A stretch of 64,000 nucleotides of DNA from Mastigias papua (GCA_964019165.1 OZ025287.1:9740898-9804897); one strand, 5' to 3'. Positions 42,001-53,150 are shown, numbered from the stretch's first letter. Made by a program: numbers and translations. Notes: generated from the letters alone by a model not told the origin.

Positions 42001-45000
42001 TTGCAAATTGTTATTCATTTGAATCCACTTCGTTATGGCAAATTGGCCAAGAATCCTCAAGGAAGACCAATATTCCGTTATGTAAACCTGTTTTTGCACA
42101 AAGACAACGAGAGGCCTGAACTCGGTCCTGACCTTATATGCGAAGGCCAAACACAATATCTCAGAGGGTAGGAAATGATTTTGATAGATTGTTTCTTTGA
42201 TTTTATAACATATTTTTAGTGAAAACTTAATTTATTGCATTTTGTTGCTTGTGATTATTTCTGTTCGTTTACCAAAACCTCATGGGAAATTTTGTACGAT
42301 ATGCCATTTTTATTGTCATAATTGTTATCTATATTGTTAGTTATCATTACATAATTTCAGCCTCCAATGTTTAATTACTGCAATGATACTGATGCAAAAG
42401 CATTCTCATTTATTGCAATAAATCGTCATTTCTACCGATACATTCTCATTTATAGCAATATACCCTTATTTACAGGGCACTGATTTTATGCCTCTGCAGC
42501 TAGAAAATTTCGCAGAAATTGCTAATTTGGAAACTGCTAACTGGACTTACCATTTTGTAGATCTATAGTGACTTTTTTGGCTCTTTGATTCGGGCTTTTA
42601 AGAAAATTTTACTTCTCACTTATAGAACATTGCTTTCATTTGCATGTCTTTCCTCCCTTTCTGACTAGATATGCAAAAACTGTTGGATTGGAAGGTACTT
42701 TCCAATCAGATACATTAAGCAAAGGTGGCAACAGTTTCGACCATCAGATAAAATTGAGGGGAAATTTGTACAAAGAAGTTGAAAATGTAGAAGTAACTCT
42801 TACCACAAATGCTGAAGATAAGCCGAAAGATTTCAAGTTTAAGGTTGGTTTGATTTGAAGTGCAAATCATAAGATTACATCAAGTCTTTCATTTCATTTC
42901 GTATATTTTGCTAATTTAATCTAAACCTATGTGATCTATGTTCTTCATATTATTTGACCTTCAGTTTACCATTTTAAATATAGAATCGCCCAGGTACAAG
43001 TTCACAGATGTTATTGGTAAAATCAATGGTTTAATTATAAAAGTAGCTACTAGAACCCTGGTCCAACTGATCTAAAATTTCTTAAACAAATGTTAGACGA
43101 ACTATTGGGTAAGTTTGATCGAAACCAAAAGCAGATTTTTGTCATGGAATGGTATGCGAAATGTTTGATCTATTTGACAACTTTAACAAACATTTCGCAT
43201 AACATCTGGCCCCGTTTTGATCATGTGCACACGCATGTCACGTGCTCGCTATCATTGTATCGCCGCCATTTATGTCATGAGTTGCTATGAGGGAGTATTT
43301 CTCAGGGATCAATCTCGTTTTCACTTAGAGGAAATATTTCAACAACTTGTTCGTGATCCGTCCTCTTAGTTTCATTGTAGCCTTCAGAGTCTCCAATGAG
43401 CAGTTTCTGATTATTATAATATCCCAACTAGTCTCTTCTCTTTATCCAAGATCTGGTTTTGCCTCTCTTCCACAGCCTTTCGTTCTCTTCTTCACATAAT
43501 TCAACTAAAAGCAATGCCGCTGTAGCTTTCCCCAACAACTTCCATCTCTCATTTTCAATGTTGTACTCCATCTTCTGCTTTTGCGCGCTTCTTCACATTG
43601 CTCACTCGCGGACGCCCGCAGTTTTAACAGTTTTTTGACAACGTGTTAGGTGAAATGTTTGATCAGATTTACCATGACTTAAAGAGAGATTTGATAGCTA
43701 TGATGTCCCTTGCATTTCAGTATGAGGTTGATATTACACCACAAGGAAAATCAAATGTTAATGAAAAGCTACGAGAGGTCCTTGAAGATATCAAAAATCA
43801 CGCCAAGAAGGGACGAGAAACTGCACAGCAAATGGTAGATGATGTTAGAGATCTTTTGGACTCGTATGAAAAACGACGAGAGGGATACACGAATGAAATG
43901 TCCTCAGTTGAAGATCAAATACATAATGTTAATGGCAATGTTGATTTGGCAATTATTGATATATCTGCGGATTGCATTAGCCAATGCAAAACAGGCAAGT
44001 AGACAATTATTGTTCCATCTTCTGACTTGAGTCAATGATGATAATAATGGTGATGTCCTGACAGAACAAATGTGTTGCTCGCCCTTACACCGGCATATCT
44101 CTTGATGGTGCCTTATTAGCCTTTATAACTCCACTTCAGGATAATTAACGCTATTAAAGGCCGGCGTCAAAAGGGTCAACAAGCTAGTTTTTCCTGCGAA
44201 GTGTTGTCATGTAGTTTATCCATCACTGTAATGCGGTTTACCAATTACAAACAATGGCAATTTCCTTTCTGTTTATCGACAGGGATAATGTTGAATCTCA
44301 TTTTTCATTCACTAATCTCAATTCTAATCCATTCCTCTCTACTCTTTAATTCGTTTCCTCACCTTTTTCAAAAATTATAATACTCATCTTCAGTATCAAT
44401 GCCTGGAATTGATTGGAAAGAGGATTGCCTAGAAGGTTCAGGTGGGCAGCGCAATATGAAATGCATGACTTGGAATGCAGACAAGGAAAAAGTCATCAAT
44501 GTAATGTGTGTTTTAAAATGTGAAGCAAAGAAAGTAAAAGGAGCTTCAGAGGCTGGTGCATATTTACATGAGATAAGAGTGAGTAAACTTTTGCATTGTA
44601 AACAATTTAACATTACTTTGTAATGACAAAGCCATTTTTTACGCTCTGTTCTTGCTCAAGTATTCTACTCCGAGGAATTGGAATTTCATCTATCAAAGGA
44701 AACATTGAGTTTTCCCTCTCTTTCTATTTCGATTTTTTGTAATTTTTATCATTTTGTTGCATGGAGAAACATCTAATTTGTCTAATACACGTTTTTCTAT
44801 GTAAGAAACAAGCTTTCTCTCTTCAGCGTTGATGTTTCTTAACACTTTGTCAAATCCAGCCTGAATTGTTTCTTAAGCTTCTTGAAATTTCCTATAGCAA
44901 CAAGGAGCTGTGAGACGAGAATTAAATTTTTAGTGTAAGATATTTGAGAGACGGATGTTGTTTGTATTTTGTTTCCAGTTCACTTAAGAAATTTCTCGCA

Positions 45001-46862
45001 AAATTAGATTTTTCAAGTTTACTTTTGAGACTCAGCCGTGTTTCTTAATCGTTTCTTAATTTGTCCTGATTTGAGCCTTATGATTCTTGTATCCTAGTTT
45101 CTTATAAAAAAAAATGTAGGAGGTAAGGGATAAGTGGCCAAGGGGCGCAGCTGGTTGCCGTTAGATGACTGAAGCAACTTTCCAGATAAACGACCAAAGC
45201 AATTCACTCTGCCGTCCTTCGATAGGGATGTTAAACTAGGGGCCCCATGCCTGGATGCGGCATGCACAGTAGGATTAAATCAACTGAAAAAGCTAGATAT
45301 AGCAGCCTACACAAAATAAGATAAACACCAACAACAACAACAATAGCGAGAATATGGTCATTTGCATTTCAAGATCTTTCTCAATGTGCTTCTATGCTTT
45401 TTTTAGGTATTGGTGAACAGATACCGCCAACAGAAGGTTTTACATGAAAATACTGGTAAAATTATTGAACTGGTAAAGCAAGCTCATGAAATTGCAAAAA
45501 CTGCAAAGGAATTGGTGGATAGTAAGACTGATATCCAAGGCGAAGTTAATGAGTTGCTTACACTGTCTGGAGATCTTGTCGAACTAAACGTCTTGAAAGT
45601 TGATACAAAATTAGAAACCATTTCTCCTCCTTGTTTACCATTTAATTTAGATTTTACGTTGAAAACGCAAGAACCAACAAGCCACAATGGAATCTATCCT
45701 ATTTGCTTCAACGGAGAATTCTACAAAAATGTTGGCATCCGAATGATGAGGATGAAGTATCCTGAAATCGATGAGATGTATAAAGCTCTCGAGGAAGCAG
45801 AGCTCCGTTATGCACGAATCGCTGGCATAAGGAAAAGTTTAACTAGAGTGGAAGCCGATATTCAGACAGCATCAAAGAGAGGAATTGTTCCAACTTCATC
45901 AGACGACAATCCTATTGACCGAATGCTAACAAAAATATCGAAAAGAAGAATCCCAACATTCACTTCAAAGAGTGATAGAGCCATTTTAGCTTTTCATCAT
46001 TATTCGCCATGGGCTATAATAAAGAGATCTGATCCGTTTGACATGACACCAGGTGTTATTGGACATGCTAAATATGATCCAGTTAATGTGACAGGTAATA
46101 TCTGTTATCGTGTTCACTGTTTTGTGCATAACGGGTAGAACTGATGCAGGACTTTTTTACAATACCTAGAGAGCTTGCGGCATATAGAGTGAGATATATA
46201 TGATAATGAGAATTCATATAATTTATTTTTCTTTTCTTAAGGCAATTCAGCTTGTCATCAAACAAAAGATGTCATTGCCCAGTACAAAGATGTGTCAGAT
46301 AGCCTTGAGCACGTCTATTCCAGCTACAAACATGGGAAAGAGCTATTTGGGAAAAGGAAGAGTGCAATACTAAAAGATCTGGAAGATTCACAATCTGAAA
46401 TCAACGGACTAAGTAAGAGATCACATTTTACTGCTTTGATTTATAGCTTATCATCATATCAATGAACTTTCTCTAACATTTATTCTTAATTTGTGACATT
46501 TCTCTTACTTCTTTCTAGAAAACTATCTAAATACGTCGATATGCTCTTCATATGAATTGAATTGGATTAGGGCTATTCCTTCTAACTACTGTAGTTTATG
46601 TTATGTGTTTCATGTATTGTCTATTGATTGATTGATAACCTCATTGATAACAGCACTTCATGTGCTGAAGAGGTTACCCTGTATAAATATTTTCATTATT
46701 GTTTGCTGCATAATTCTCTGATTAATCGAACTTTCATCTTTTGATACATCATGCCATTCTTCTTGCAGTGAACAAAACAAAGTTATCTCACTCTGAGAAG
46801 AGAGATATGCTCTACTGGTATCAATATACAAAACAAGGCAAGACATTATGTAAACAAATATA

Positions 46863-46948
<86 letters not shown>

Positions 46949-49900
46949 CTATAGCACGAAAAAGCGGAACATTCTTTTAGCATACTGAAAGCTTTTTTGT
47001 CTGACATTCGTCAGTGTATGAAACGTCTGATAACAACAGAAAGGTGATCCAAAATATATAGCCAGATGCGGATTCACGTGATAAGATGAATAATGCGTCC
47101 ATTTTGCCCTATGATTGGGCAATTAGCATCTATTCACCATTGTTTACTTGAAGAGTCCAAGTGAGAAAATGAGCTCTTTTTGTTTACACAAGACTGGGTT
47201 TTGAGTCTTAATGTAAACTGATTCCAAAACAGTAGACTGAGTCCAATACTTTAAGGTGACCAGAGTTAACATAACCAGGTGGTATCAATTAACATAACTA
47301 AATAAGATTAGATAGCATTTATGGCACTAGTTAACATCACCTGGAAATACTAGACTGAAATATCATCACTGAAAAATAGTTAGTAATAGATTTGTGTATT
47401 TCTTGATTTACAAGTTTCCTCGATACTCCAACGGTTACCATATTACAATCACTAATGGTTTATTGTTCCCCTTCCAGTATATTGCATTGCACTCAAATAT
47501 TTTATGGTTAGGATTTACGAATTAATATTTGACTTTAAACGCAAGCCAGACTTTACGAGAATCTACTCAATGCTCCTTGTTACTACTCTGTTTAGGGATG
47601 AACCAATACTTGCAGACATTTTCCGATCGTCTTTCAAGTCAAAATAAGAGAAGTTTGATGTTCTTGAGACATGAACTGTCGTCATTCTATGGCAAGGAAA
47701 ATTTTGTTCACCACTTGCAAGATCTTGGCAGCAATGCCATCAGTAGATCAGCAATCAATGGAACCAAGAAGAACAGCAATATACTTGCATTACAAGATAT
47801 CGGAAAGGTAAGAGCTAGGAAGATTCATCTTAGGCCTAATTTGTCATTACGTCATGCAGCAGAAAATACTGTAATGCACATGGTTAGTCACATGGCTAGT
47901 CACATGGTTAGTCACATGGTTAGTCACATGGTTAGTTAACTGCGGGCCCACTACTCAGCCCTCTTTCGATGGTAATGCTAGGAACTATCATGCTTAAAAT
48001 CTTTAAATTTCTATGTGCATTTTTCTATATGATACGCAGTATTAAACAACATGATGTTCTGCTCTTTCTCCAGAACAACCATAATGCCATTGTTTTCCTT
48101 ATGTTTGCATATCTTTTCATATAATTCCGAATCTGTACATTTATATCCATACATTTGCATATATTTGCATATATTTGCATATATTTGCATATATTTGCGT
48201 ATATGTGCCTACGATGTAATATTTTTTGATGCAAGACCATCAAACAATATCAAAATAATAATGCATAATTTTATATAATATTGTATGCGAAAATGTTACA
48301 ATGAAAAATATCATGGTGCGACTTATCATTTGACGTCATTTATATTTCTTGACGTCATCAGTCATCAATTATCAAGTGTCAATGATCAGTCAGCAATCGT
48401 TCATAACAGATATTATATATCTTATATTGTTATGTATAAATGTCTTATCAACCACAATTATCGCATTAGTATTGAGGTTGCTTGTTTGAAGGTTAAAAAT
48501 CTTAGAAACAGAAGGACGAGAAAGATTCATGATACTCTACTGAACTTTCATTAAGCATACAGTAAAATACATCCATTATTTTACTGACTGTTAATATTTC
48601 GACATAAAAGTTTCAGACACACTCTGCAATCCATCATCAGTATGAGCTTATGTTAAGGCGACAAACATACTAAAATAATATAGAGGAGAAGCAAATAAAC
48701 TAAGAAACGAATTAAAGAAAGATGTAAACAACTTTTCAAAAAAGTGCAAGAGGGAAGGGCGAACATTATGAATTAAGAATAGGACAATCTCTAAGGACAA
48801 GTAGATTTTTATACGAATATGCCTTTCCATTGAGACCACGCTATTTTTAATTCACATTTGTCAATATTTCACGAGTATTTAGTAATTCCTGATTTTACTT
48901 TGTAGAATTACTATTTCAGATTTTTATGTATAATTATAGGTTTGATCTCACCCTCTGTTGTCTTTTGTCTTGGGTTTACGATCGTTTGTAGAATTGAAAC
49001 AAGGAACTTTAGTAGACGCGTTTTTATGGTTTGTTTTCATCGCCAGTGTAAATGTCAACTAACTATTTTACAATTATAATGTGCTTTATATACATTTGTT
49101 CCCTAGTATTACGCAAAAAATGAAATAAACAAAATCTGTGTGGGAAAGGAAGGGCTAGATTAGGTATTGCAAAGTGCTGAGGGAAAGCTAGTATAAAAAT
49201 AGGCCTAAACAAAGGGCAAGGTGTTATGACGCAATAGAATGTTAGTATGATGTTACTTTAGTGTTAGCGTAGAGGAAATGATGAAAATGAATTGTAGGAA
49301 AAACACGCAATGAATGAATGAATAAATGAATGAACGAATGCATGAATGAAGTGGAAGATAAAGTAACTAAAAATGGAATTGCTACAAGTACACCTTTTTA
49401 AATAGTTGTTTATTTACTTCTTCCCCTTAGCTTGTTGAAGTTTGTTCCCTTGAAATAAGGTGGTTGATCTCGGAAGGGGTCAGAAATGTTTACGTCAAAT
49501 TGCTACCGGCCATTGTACTTTGAAAGTTCATTGAAGCATCATGACTGTCTTTCTCGTCGTTCTGGTTCTAAGATTCATCACAAAGCTGCGGTTTGGACCA
49601 AAGTCGAAAATATCACTGATATATCATATTATAATTGAAAAATTCATCCATCACATCAGCCATCAATAAGTGCTCCCCAGCAACCAATCATCGATAAGTT
49701 ATCATTAACCATCGATCAGTAGTCAACAATCATCGATCAGTAATCACTAATCGTTCATTATTAATCATTACTTATGAAGTAGTTTCAAAGTCAATATTTC
49801 TTTCGTCGTTATATCTTTAGCCCATCCATCATATAATTGCTATTATTCACATCAATTCCATTTGACATTTCTTTTACGGAAGAGTACATGATCTTAGGCA

Positions 49901-50024
49901 ATAAATATTTTAGGAGCTTCAAAGAGTACTTTCTATGAACCTGGATGAAGCAGAAGGAGTTATTACTAAACTCAAAGGTGACATTCAAACTCTCTACAAT
50001 TCAGCTGCTGCATCGTGTGCATAA
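32940..50024 (+). CDS. Copy C: complete 20-exon gene for a 1616-aa secreted protein of unknown family
   Basis: Exons: 32940-33030, 33729-34139, 34362-34748, 35327-35577, 35976-36324, 36473-36680, 37439-37620, 38129-38206, 38946-39251, 40371-40538, 40715-40963, 41882-42167, 42669-42843, 43721-43994, 44394-44578, 45407-46094, 46242-46412, 46769-46837, 47596-47807, 49914-50024. They total 4851 nt in one open frame. Differences from B: exon 2 is 2 codons shorter; exons 8, 10 and 11 are 1, 3 and 1 codons longer. GC donors occur at introns 14 and 18. Introns hold several insertions (listed separately). Introns 33031-33728, 36681-37438, 38207-38945 and 39252-40370 show nothing beyond AT-rich DNA and the listed repeats. 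Function unknown; secretion inferred from the signal peptide. Confidence 0.88.
33729..34139 (+). CDS. Copy C exon 2
   Basis: Acceptor CTCTCAG, donor GTCAGT at 34140. Four Cys kept (GGCSF, NGCPI, GTCNL, YDCQG), although the first has moved within its loop. Confidence 0.9.
34362..34748 (+). CDS. Copy C exon 3
   Basis: Acceptor TTCTAG, donor GTATGT at 34749. FGIDASEMISSDLSFASSR and GLFSPGGGFEIVATGKV as in B. Confidence 0.92.
34845..35181. mobile_element. CCCTGGTCAAAC-type MITE in intron 3 of copy C
   Basis: Left end TTAAGCCCTGGTCAAAC matches the complement of the right end GTTTGACCAAGGCTTTTAA. Internal sequence has no coding capacity. Related to 43056-43681. Confidence 0.6.
35327..35577 (+). 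CDS. Copy C exon 4
   Basis: Acceptor TTTTAG, donor GTATGT at 35578, leaving in phase 0. ADKFVPIEGMDMISTGLTVM. The segment 35469-35552 is identical to copy D. Confidence 0.9.
35751..35783. repeat. 8-bp tandem repeat (CAATCAGC)n
   Basis: About four copies in intron 4 of copy C. Confidence 0.85.
35976..36324 (+). CDS. Copy C exon 5
   Basis: Acceptor TTTCAG, donor GTAAGA at 36325. AKRILFRVEVTQHG and GQMEVSFNLTERVPVLENGL. Keeps the NLT and NST sequons but lacks the NWT of B. Confidence 0.92.
36473..36680 (+). CDS. Copy C exon 6
   Basis: Acceptor TTTACAG, donor GTATAT at 36681. DELVDVTIRQSAHRTTV and FLTKLPFTNLRYEASF. Confidence 0.9.
37280..37370. repeat. (TTATA)n microsatellite upstream of exon 7, copy C
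   Basis: Pentanucleotide array. Copy D has an expanded, degraded array at the same place (59838-60130), so the array predates the C/D duplication. Confidence 0.92.
37439..37620 (+). CDS. Copy C exon 7
   Basis: Acceptor TTCACAG, donor GTATGT at 37621. FKGFGLVDGKPNIEIIYSI. Three differences from copy D in 182 nt. Confidence 0.92.
38129..38206 (+). CDS. Copy C exon 8
   Basis: 78-nt exon, acceptor AAATAG, donor GTGAGT at 38207. IVVKSNIDKKQSMKFDRDC; two Cys including the split codon at its start. Confidence 0.85.
38946..39251 (+). CDS. Copy C exon 9
   Basis: Acceptor TTTTAAG, donor GTTCGT at 39252. TFTNGIGFIATNLMATDC and EEWKMCNFLRAY; Cys pair conserved. Confidence 0.9.
40371..40538 (+). CDS. 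Copy C exon 10
   Basis: Acceptor TCAACAG, donor GTAAGA at 40539. TIYDDGTNKIMLKF and AKMYPVRSSFELP. Confidence 0.88.
40715..40963 (+). CDS. Copy C exon 11
   Basis: Acceptor TATTCAG. Donor GTAATG at 40964 is also the first bases of a huge ATATG array. EFQSRLHIGSIEDRQIEF and FQSQVVVGYTSLNE. Confidence 0.88.
40964..41612. repeat. (ATATG)n pentanucleotide array in intron 11 of copy C
   Basis: About 520 bp of nearly perfect ATATG units, then about 130 bp of degenerate units. It begins in the splice donor, and GGGTAATGATATG recurs inside the array at about 41133. The 230-aa minus-strand frame made of HIISY units is only the translation of this repeat. Confidence 0.97.
41882..42167 (+). CDS. Copy C exon 12
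   Basis: Acceptor TTTTTAG, donor GTAGGA at 42168. EVKQGLHFYGKLTLKTVET and ERPELGPDLICEGQ. Confidence 0.9.
42669..42843 (+). CDS. Copy C exon 13
   Basis: Acceptor TGACTAG, donor GTTGGT at 42844. YAKTVGLEGTFQSD and IKLRGNLYKEVENVEVTL. Confidence 0.88.
43056..43681. mobile_element. Second CCCTGGTC-type element, intron 13 of copy C
   Basis: Left end CCCTGGTCCAACTGATCTAAA pairs imperfectly with the right end AAATGTTTGATCAGATTTACCATG. Inner AAATGTTTGATC blocks resemble 34845-35181. It ends about 40 bp before the exon 14 acceptor. The 119-aa frame through it into exon 14 is fortuitous upstream of 43721. Confidence 0.45.
43721..43994 (+). CDS. Copy C exon 14 (coiled coil)
   Basis: Acceptor TTTCAG; GC donor (AG|GCAAGT at 43995). 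LLDSYEKRREGYTNEMSSVE and CISQC. Confidence 0.9.
44394..44578 (+). CDS. Copy C exon 15 (four cysteines)
   Basis: Acceptor TTCAG, donor GTGAGT at 44579. IDWKEDCLEGSGGQRNMKC and MCVLKCEAKKVKG. Confidence 0.9.
45110..45345 (+). mobile_element. LINE-like 3' end with CAA-rich tail, intron 15 of copy C
   Basis: CCGTCCTTCGATAGGGATGT, TTAAACTAGGGGCCC and GATGCGGCATGCACAG, followed by CAACAACAACAA, look like the 3' untranslated end and simple tail of a non-LTR retrotransposon. No ORF. Family not determined. Confidence 0.4.
45407..46094 (+). CDS. Copy C exon 16
   Basis: Acceptor TTTTAG, donor GTAATA at 46095, 688 nt. PPCLPFNLDFTLKTQEPTS, CFNGEFYKNVGIRMMRMK and AFHHYSPWAIIKRSD. The end carries an NVT sequon where A and B have NAS. 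Confidence 0.92.
46242..46412 (+). CDS. Copy C exon 17
   Basis: Acceptor TTAAG, donor GTAAGA at 46413. ACHQTKDVIAQYKDVSD; more diverged from A and B than they are from each other. Confidence 0.87.
46769..46837 (+). CDS. Copy C exon 18
   Basis: 69 nt, acceptor TTGCAG, GC donor (CAAG|GCAAGA at 46838) where A and B have GT. EKRDMLYWYQYTKQ. Confidence 0.82.
46866..46945. repeat. (TA)n microsatellite in intron 18 of copy C
   Basis: About 40 TA units beginning 28 bp after the GC donor of exon 18. Confidence 0.97.
46945..47000. repeat. Dispersed repeat shared with intron 1 of copy D
   Basis: CTATAGCACGAAAAAGCGG, ACATTCTTTTAGCATACTG and AAAGCTTTTTT match the left arm of the hairpin at 53570-53666 with few changes. 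Possible truncated copy of the same small element. Confidence 0.5.
47596..47807 (+). CDS. Copy C exon 19
   Basis: Acceptor TTTAG, donor GTAAGA at 47808. SSFYGKENFVHHLQDLGSNA. Confidence 0.9.
47879..47937. repeat. 12-bp tandem repeat (CATGGTTAGTCA)n
   Basis: Five copies in intron 19 of copy C. Confidence 0.92.
48150..48203. repeat. 10-bp tandem repeat (ATTTGCATAT)n
   Basis: About five copies in intron 19 of copy C. Confidence 0.88.
49308..49350. repeat. (GAAT)n microsatellite
   Basis: About ten imperfect GAAT units in intron 19 of copy C. Confidence 0.85.
49914..50024 (+). CDS. Copy C exon 20 (C-terminus)
   Basis: Acceptor TTTTAG, stop TAA at 50022-50024. Protein identical to copy B over this exon. 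Confidence 0.92.
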   Translation, partial: ELQRVLSMNLDEAEGVITKLKGDIQTLYNSAAASCA

Positions 50025-51040
50025 GAAGATTGCGTGGAACTTTTCAACTATGATGGATGCCAGTTTATCAGAAATGTATTACTGAATTATCAGATTTGTG
50101 ATATTTCTTCGTTTGTGAATTGATGAGAACTTTCATTTACAAAATTTCTAATTGGAATAGTTTTCTCGGAATGAGAGATGCAGAACAAAAGTTGCAAGCT
50201 GCTACCCATTTGTCTATAACTCCTCGCGATTCTAGCATTCTAGAGAAATGTGCATTTCTCATGTAATTTTACGCAGAGTCTTCATAATCATGCGTTTGTT
50301 TTTCTGGTTTGTTTACGTTTACGGTTGTCGTTTTGATTTTAGTACACACTTGTTAAGGGAACGTTCATAATGAGAATTTTAAGTTTTTCATTGACTTGTA
50401 AACTTTTATAGTATCTTACAATCATTTTTCATATCATTTTCAGATTATTGTTGGCTAGGCTGTGGTTCGCATTTCCTAATTTTATTTTGGGTTTTATTTT
50501 ATGGAGTATATTGATGCAACTTTTGATCTGGATTAGGATGATGTGTTAATCACCATTTCGTTTACACTACTCCATCTTGTACAAGTGTAAACACTTTTGA
50601 TCTGTGACAAAAACGCTATGGACCGCGTAAACGGGCTCTTTCATGTAGACATCAAATGGGCAATAGATTATGCAGCTCCACGGTGAATTTCAATTTCCGC
50701 GCGAGCCACAATATACGCCCCGCAATATTTCTGGGCCACTAGCATGAGTTGGGCAGTTTCCTTTGCACCAAAAAATGTTTTAAGTAGGACATAATGGTGT
50801 TGAATTATAAGCAGAACGAGGGACAAGTTTACGATTACGGTTACAAAATGGCACTTGGTTGTGGTAAGTTCAATGATCATTGTGTCACAGAGTTGCGCCA
50901 AAATTGCTAAAGGTACGGTTCTCCGTCAAACCGTTGCGCAAAAATATACCCGACCTGACGCTCTGCGCCGAAGATCTTCAGGAATTTTGCCCTCCCAATC
51001 AGCCAGGATGTAACTCACCCGTTTCTTGCTCTGATTAGAC
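50025..51040. other. C-D spacer, proximal part
   Basis: The first about 80 bp remain similar to the 3' region of copy B. After that I see no element or gene. Confidence 0.4.
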
Positions 51041-51481
51041 AGCTTTCATCTTTACACTAAACACCCAATGAGTATTTTCGAAAGATCAAGGTTAATTACT
51101 TATCATTATAATTTGATTTACTTTGGGGAGTGTGTAATGTCATTACTTTTAAAGGAAGACAAGTAGGTGGTTTTGCAAAATCATTGGCGGACGGACAGTA
51201 TACACAATGGAAAGACAGTTCCAGTGAGGTGATTGCAGACGGCAGAACTTTATAATATCTAACAATTATGAGCACATATTGCTTTTTTGAAACTGATATT
51301 GTCGTTGGTTAGCTTTTTATCTACTGCTGGTATTGCTTTTAAATCTGAAATAAGATACCCATGAGTTAGAGTTTGATTAACTTTACTTATTTTAAACTCA
51401 ACTCTTTGAGGTGTATTTAATAGATATCGACGAGAAGGAAGACTGGTGGTAGGAGTGATTGCCTTTGTATTGAAAACAAAT

Positions 51482-51740
51482 TTATGCTTGTCTCATCCTT
51501 GTACGGGTGTTTGTTGCAATGGTACGGACAAACTCCACTGGAATCATATCCTTTGAATCAACAAAGCATTTCGACCTTTCCACAATTTTGACTTTGATGT
51601 CCTTAAGTAGATGTTGTTTACAATTCGCAACTATACAGGCATAATCTGATATGAGTTCTGCTGGTACCACAGACATGAAGTGATGCTCAATCCAGTCCTT
51701 TTGGTCTGGGTCTCATTTCTATCCCAACGTTGCATGGTAG
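51482..51740 (-). other. Minus-strand conserved spacer ORF (C-D copy), possible exon
   Basis: The frame on the minus strand runs open for about 83 codons, starting with DQKDWIEHHF before MSVVPAEL and continuing with VANCKQHLLKDIKVKIVERS. Related but broken sequences sit in the other two spacers. No family recognised. It may be an exon of an ancestral opposite-strand gene, a relic, or conserved non-coding DNA. Confidence 0.35.
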
Positions 51741-52144
51741 TGACGTGTTTGTTCTGAGCATTCGAAAAATCAGTTATCAGCTTTCTAGCTGTGTGGAGTC
51801 AAAAAGGTGAGCTTATGAAAATTTACATTCAAAGCTGTTTTTGTGCTTATGCCTTTTGGTATTTAAACTACTCTGCTGTCAATCTTATATTACAGGTTTT
51901 GTAACTCTGACACGTTGCTAAATTATGGTTTGATTACCTGTGGACGGAGAATTTCAAACCTTTTTGAGATTGGAGATGGACTACAATCAATTGAATCCTT
52001 ATTACGCAACCACACTCCTTACAGATCTTCTAGTCACTCAATCATGTAACGACATTATTTAAAACTGAAAAACAGCATGAAAAGTGCAACTTAGTTTGTT
52101 ATTTCATAATTCAGACTTGACGAATGCTGGGATATGATTTAGCA

Positions 52145-52394
52145 ATACAGACATCATGAACCATCACTGTTCTAAAGTAATTTCATTCTTAGGGGCATAT
52201 TCATACTTAGAACTACTCTTTTTTATAGCAGCTTCATCTCCTTATTCAAATAATTTGATTTACTATTTCAGATTACACAGTCAAAAGCAAAAATCATACA
52301 AAGTGGTTTCTTTCATTCACCTCTCGAGGACTCCGTTGCCTGCAATACATTTGGAATCTGAGAAAGTTAAAGAGAGTTTTTAAGGAACTCAGGA
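52145..52394 (+). promoter_or_regulatory. Promoter / putative 5' untranslated exon of copy D
   Basis: Shares with copy B CATCATGAA/ATCATCACT-type sequence, GTAATTTCATTCTT, CATATTC, AAGTGGTTTCTTT and AAGAGAGTTT. Ends at donor GTAAGT (52395). The TATA box of B is CATACAAAG here. Acceptor GTATAG at 53051-53056 precedes the ATG. Confidence 0.5.
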
Positions 52395-53050
52395 GTAAGT
52401 CAGATTTGATTGTAAAGAGATTTAACGTGTCAACAGCCTCATCTTATCCTGAATCTCCCACGCAGTGGCATAGATGAGGTGCTCAGAGCGCTTGGAGGTT
52501 AACATGCTGGCGCACTCACTCAGAGACTGCAAAGTGAAGTGAGCTCTTTGGCAAGAGGGGGTCAATGTTTAATTTCTAAACATTTCTACTACTGCATGAG
52601 TTATGAGTCCAACCTGGAGCTGGGAATACTGGTCATTTGCAAGTGGTTTTGGGGTATGGCTTCGGGAAGCCATTTTGCGACAGTATGGCTAAAAGTCAGA
52701 TAATGCGAGAAGTGATTCTAGGGACCTCTCTTGGTTGGGAACCCCTATATCTTGAAACAAAGTACCCTAAACTGTATTACACCACAAAGTAGCATAAAAC
52801 ATTCTTCTACGTTCCCTTTTTCAGTAGCAGTAATTAAACTTTCCAGCGATCTTATTACGTTTCTTGTTTTCATCTAATCTTTTCCTTGGTTTTCCTGGAT
52901 GAAAATTTGCTCTATTGTTGCACTCAACATTATTCATCGTGGTATCATTAAAACTCCAAATATTCAATTCACATTTAATGCTATCCATCACGATCTGTCA
53001 TAATTTTAACAGGTAACTGTATGTGGTTTGTAAATAATTATTTGTCCTTT
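52395..53050. other. Putative 5' intron of copy D
   Basis: 662 bp, much shorter than in B (about 2.85 kb) and C (about 1.7 kb). No other content recognised. Confidence 0.4.
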
Positions 53051-53059
53051 GTATAGGTC

Positions 53060-53150
53060 ATGATTTTGAGAACACTTCTTGTTTTTAACTGGTTCCTAGT
53101 CTTTTATTGTTCTGAAGCATTCGACCCCAAAGGGAACAAGAGAACTGCAG
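53060..53150 (+). CDS. Copy D exon 1 (signal peptide)
   Basis: MILRTLLVFNWFLVFYC core, then SEAFDPKGNKRTA. The KR site is kept; the cleavage-region AA of B and C is DP here. Donor GTAACA at 53151. Confidence 0.9.

Larger units (their letters stand above)
47808..49913. other. Intron 19 of copy C
   Basis: 2.1 kb holding the short arrays listed separately, ATCA-rich low complexity at about 49650-49770 and otherwise nothing recognised. Confidence 0.5.

Noticed and set aside
43643..43720. In-frame extension upstream of copy C exon 14
   Set aside because: Lies in a MITE end and a polypyrimidine tract, has no counterpart in A or B, and follows a clear TTTCAG acceptor.
46741..46980. ORF with a YIYIYI run
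   Set aside because: Exon 18 read in the wrong frame, then through the (TA)n microsatellite.
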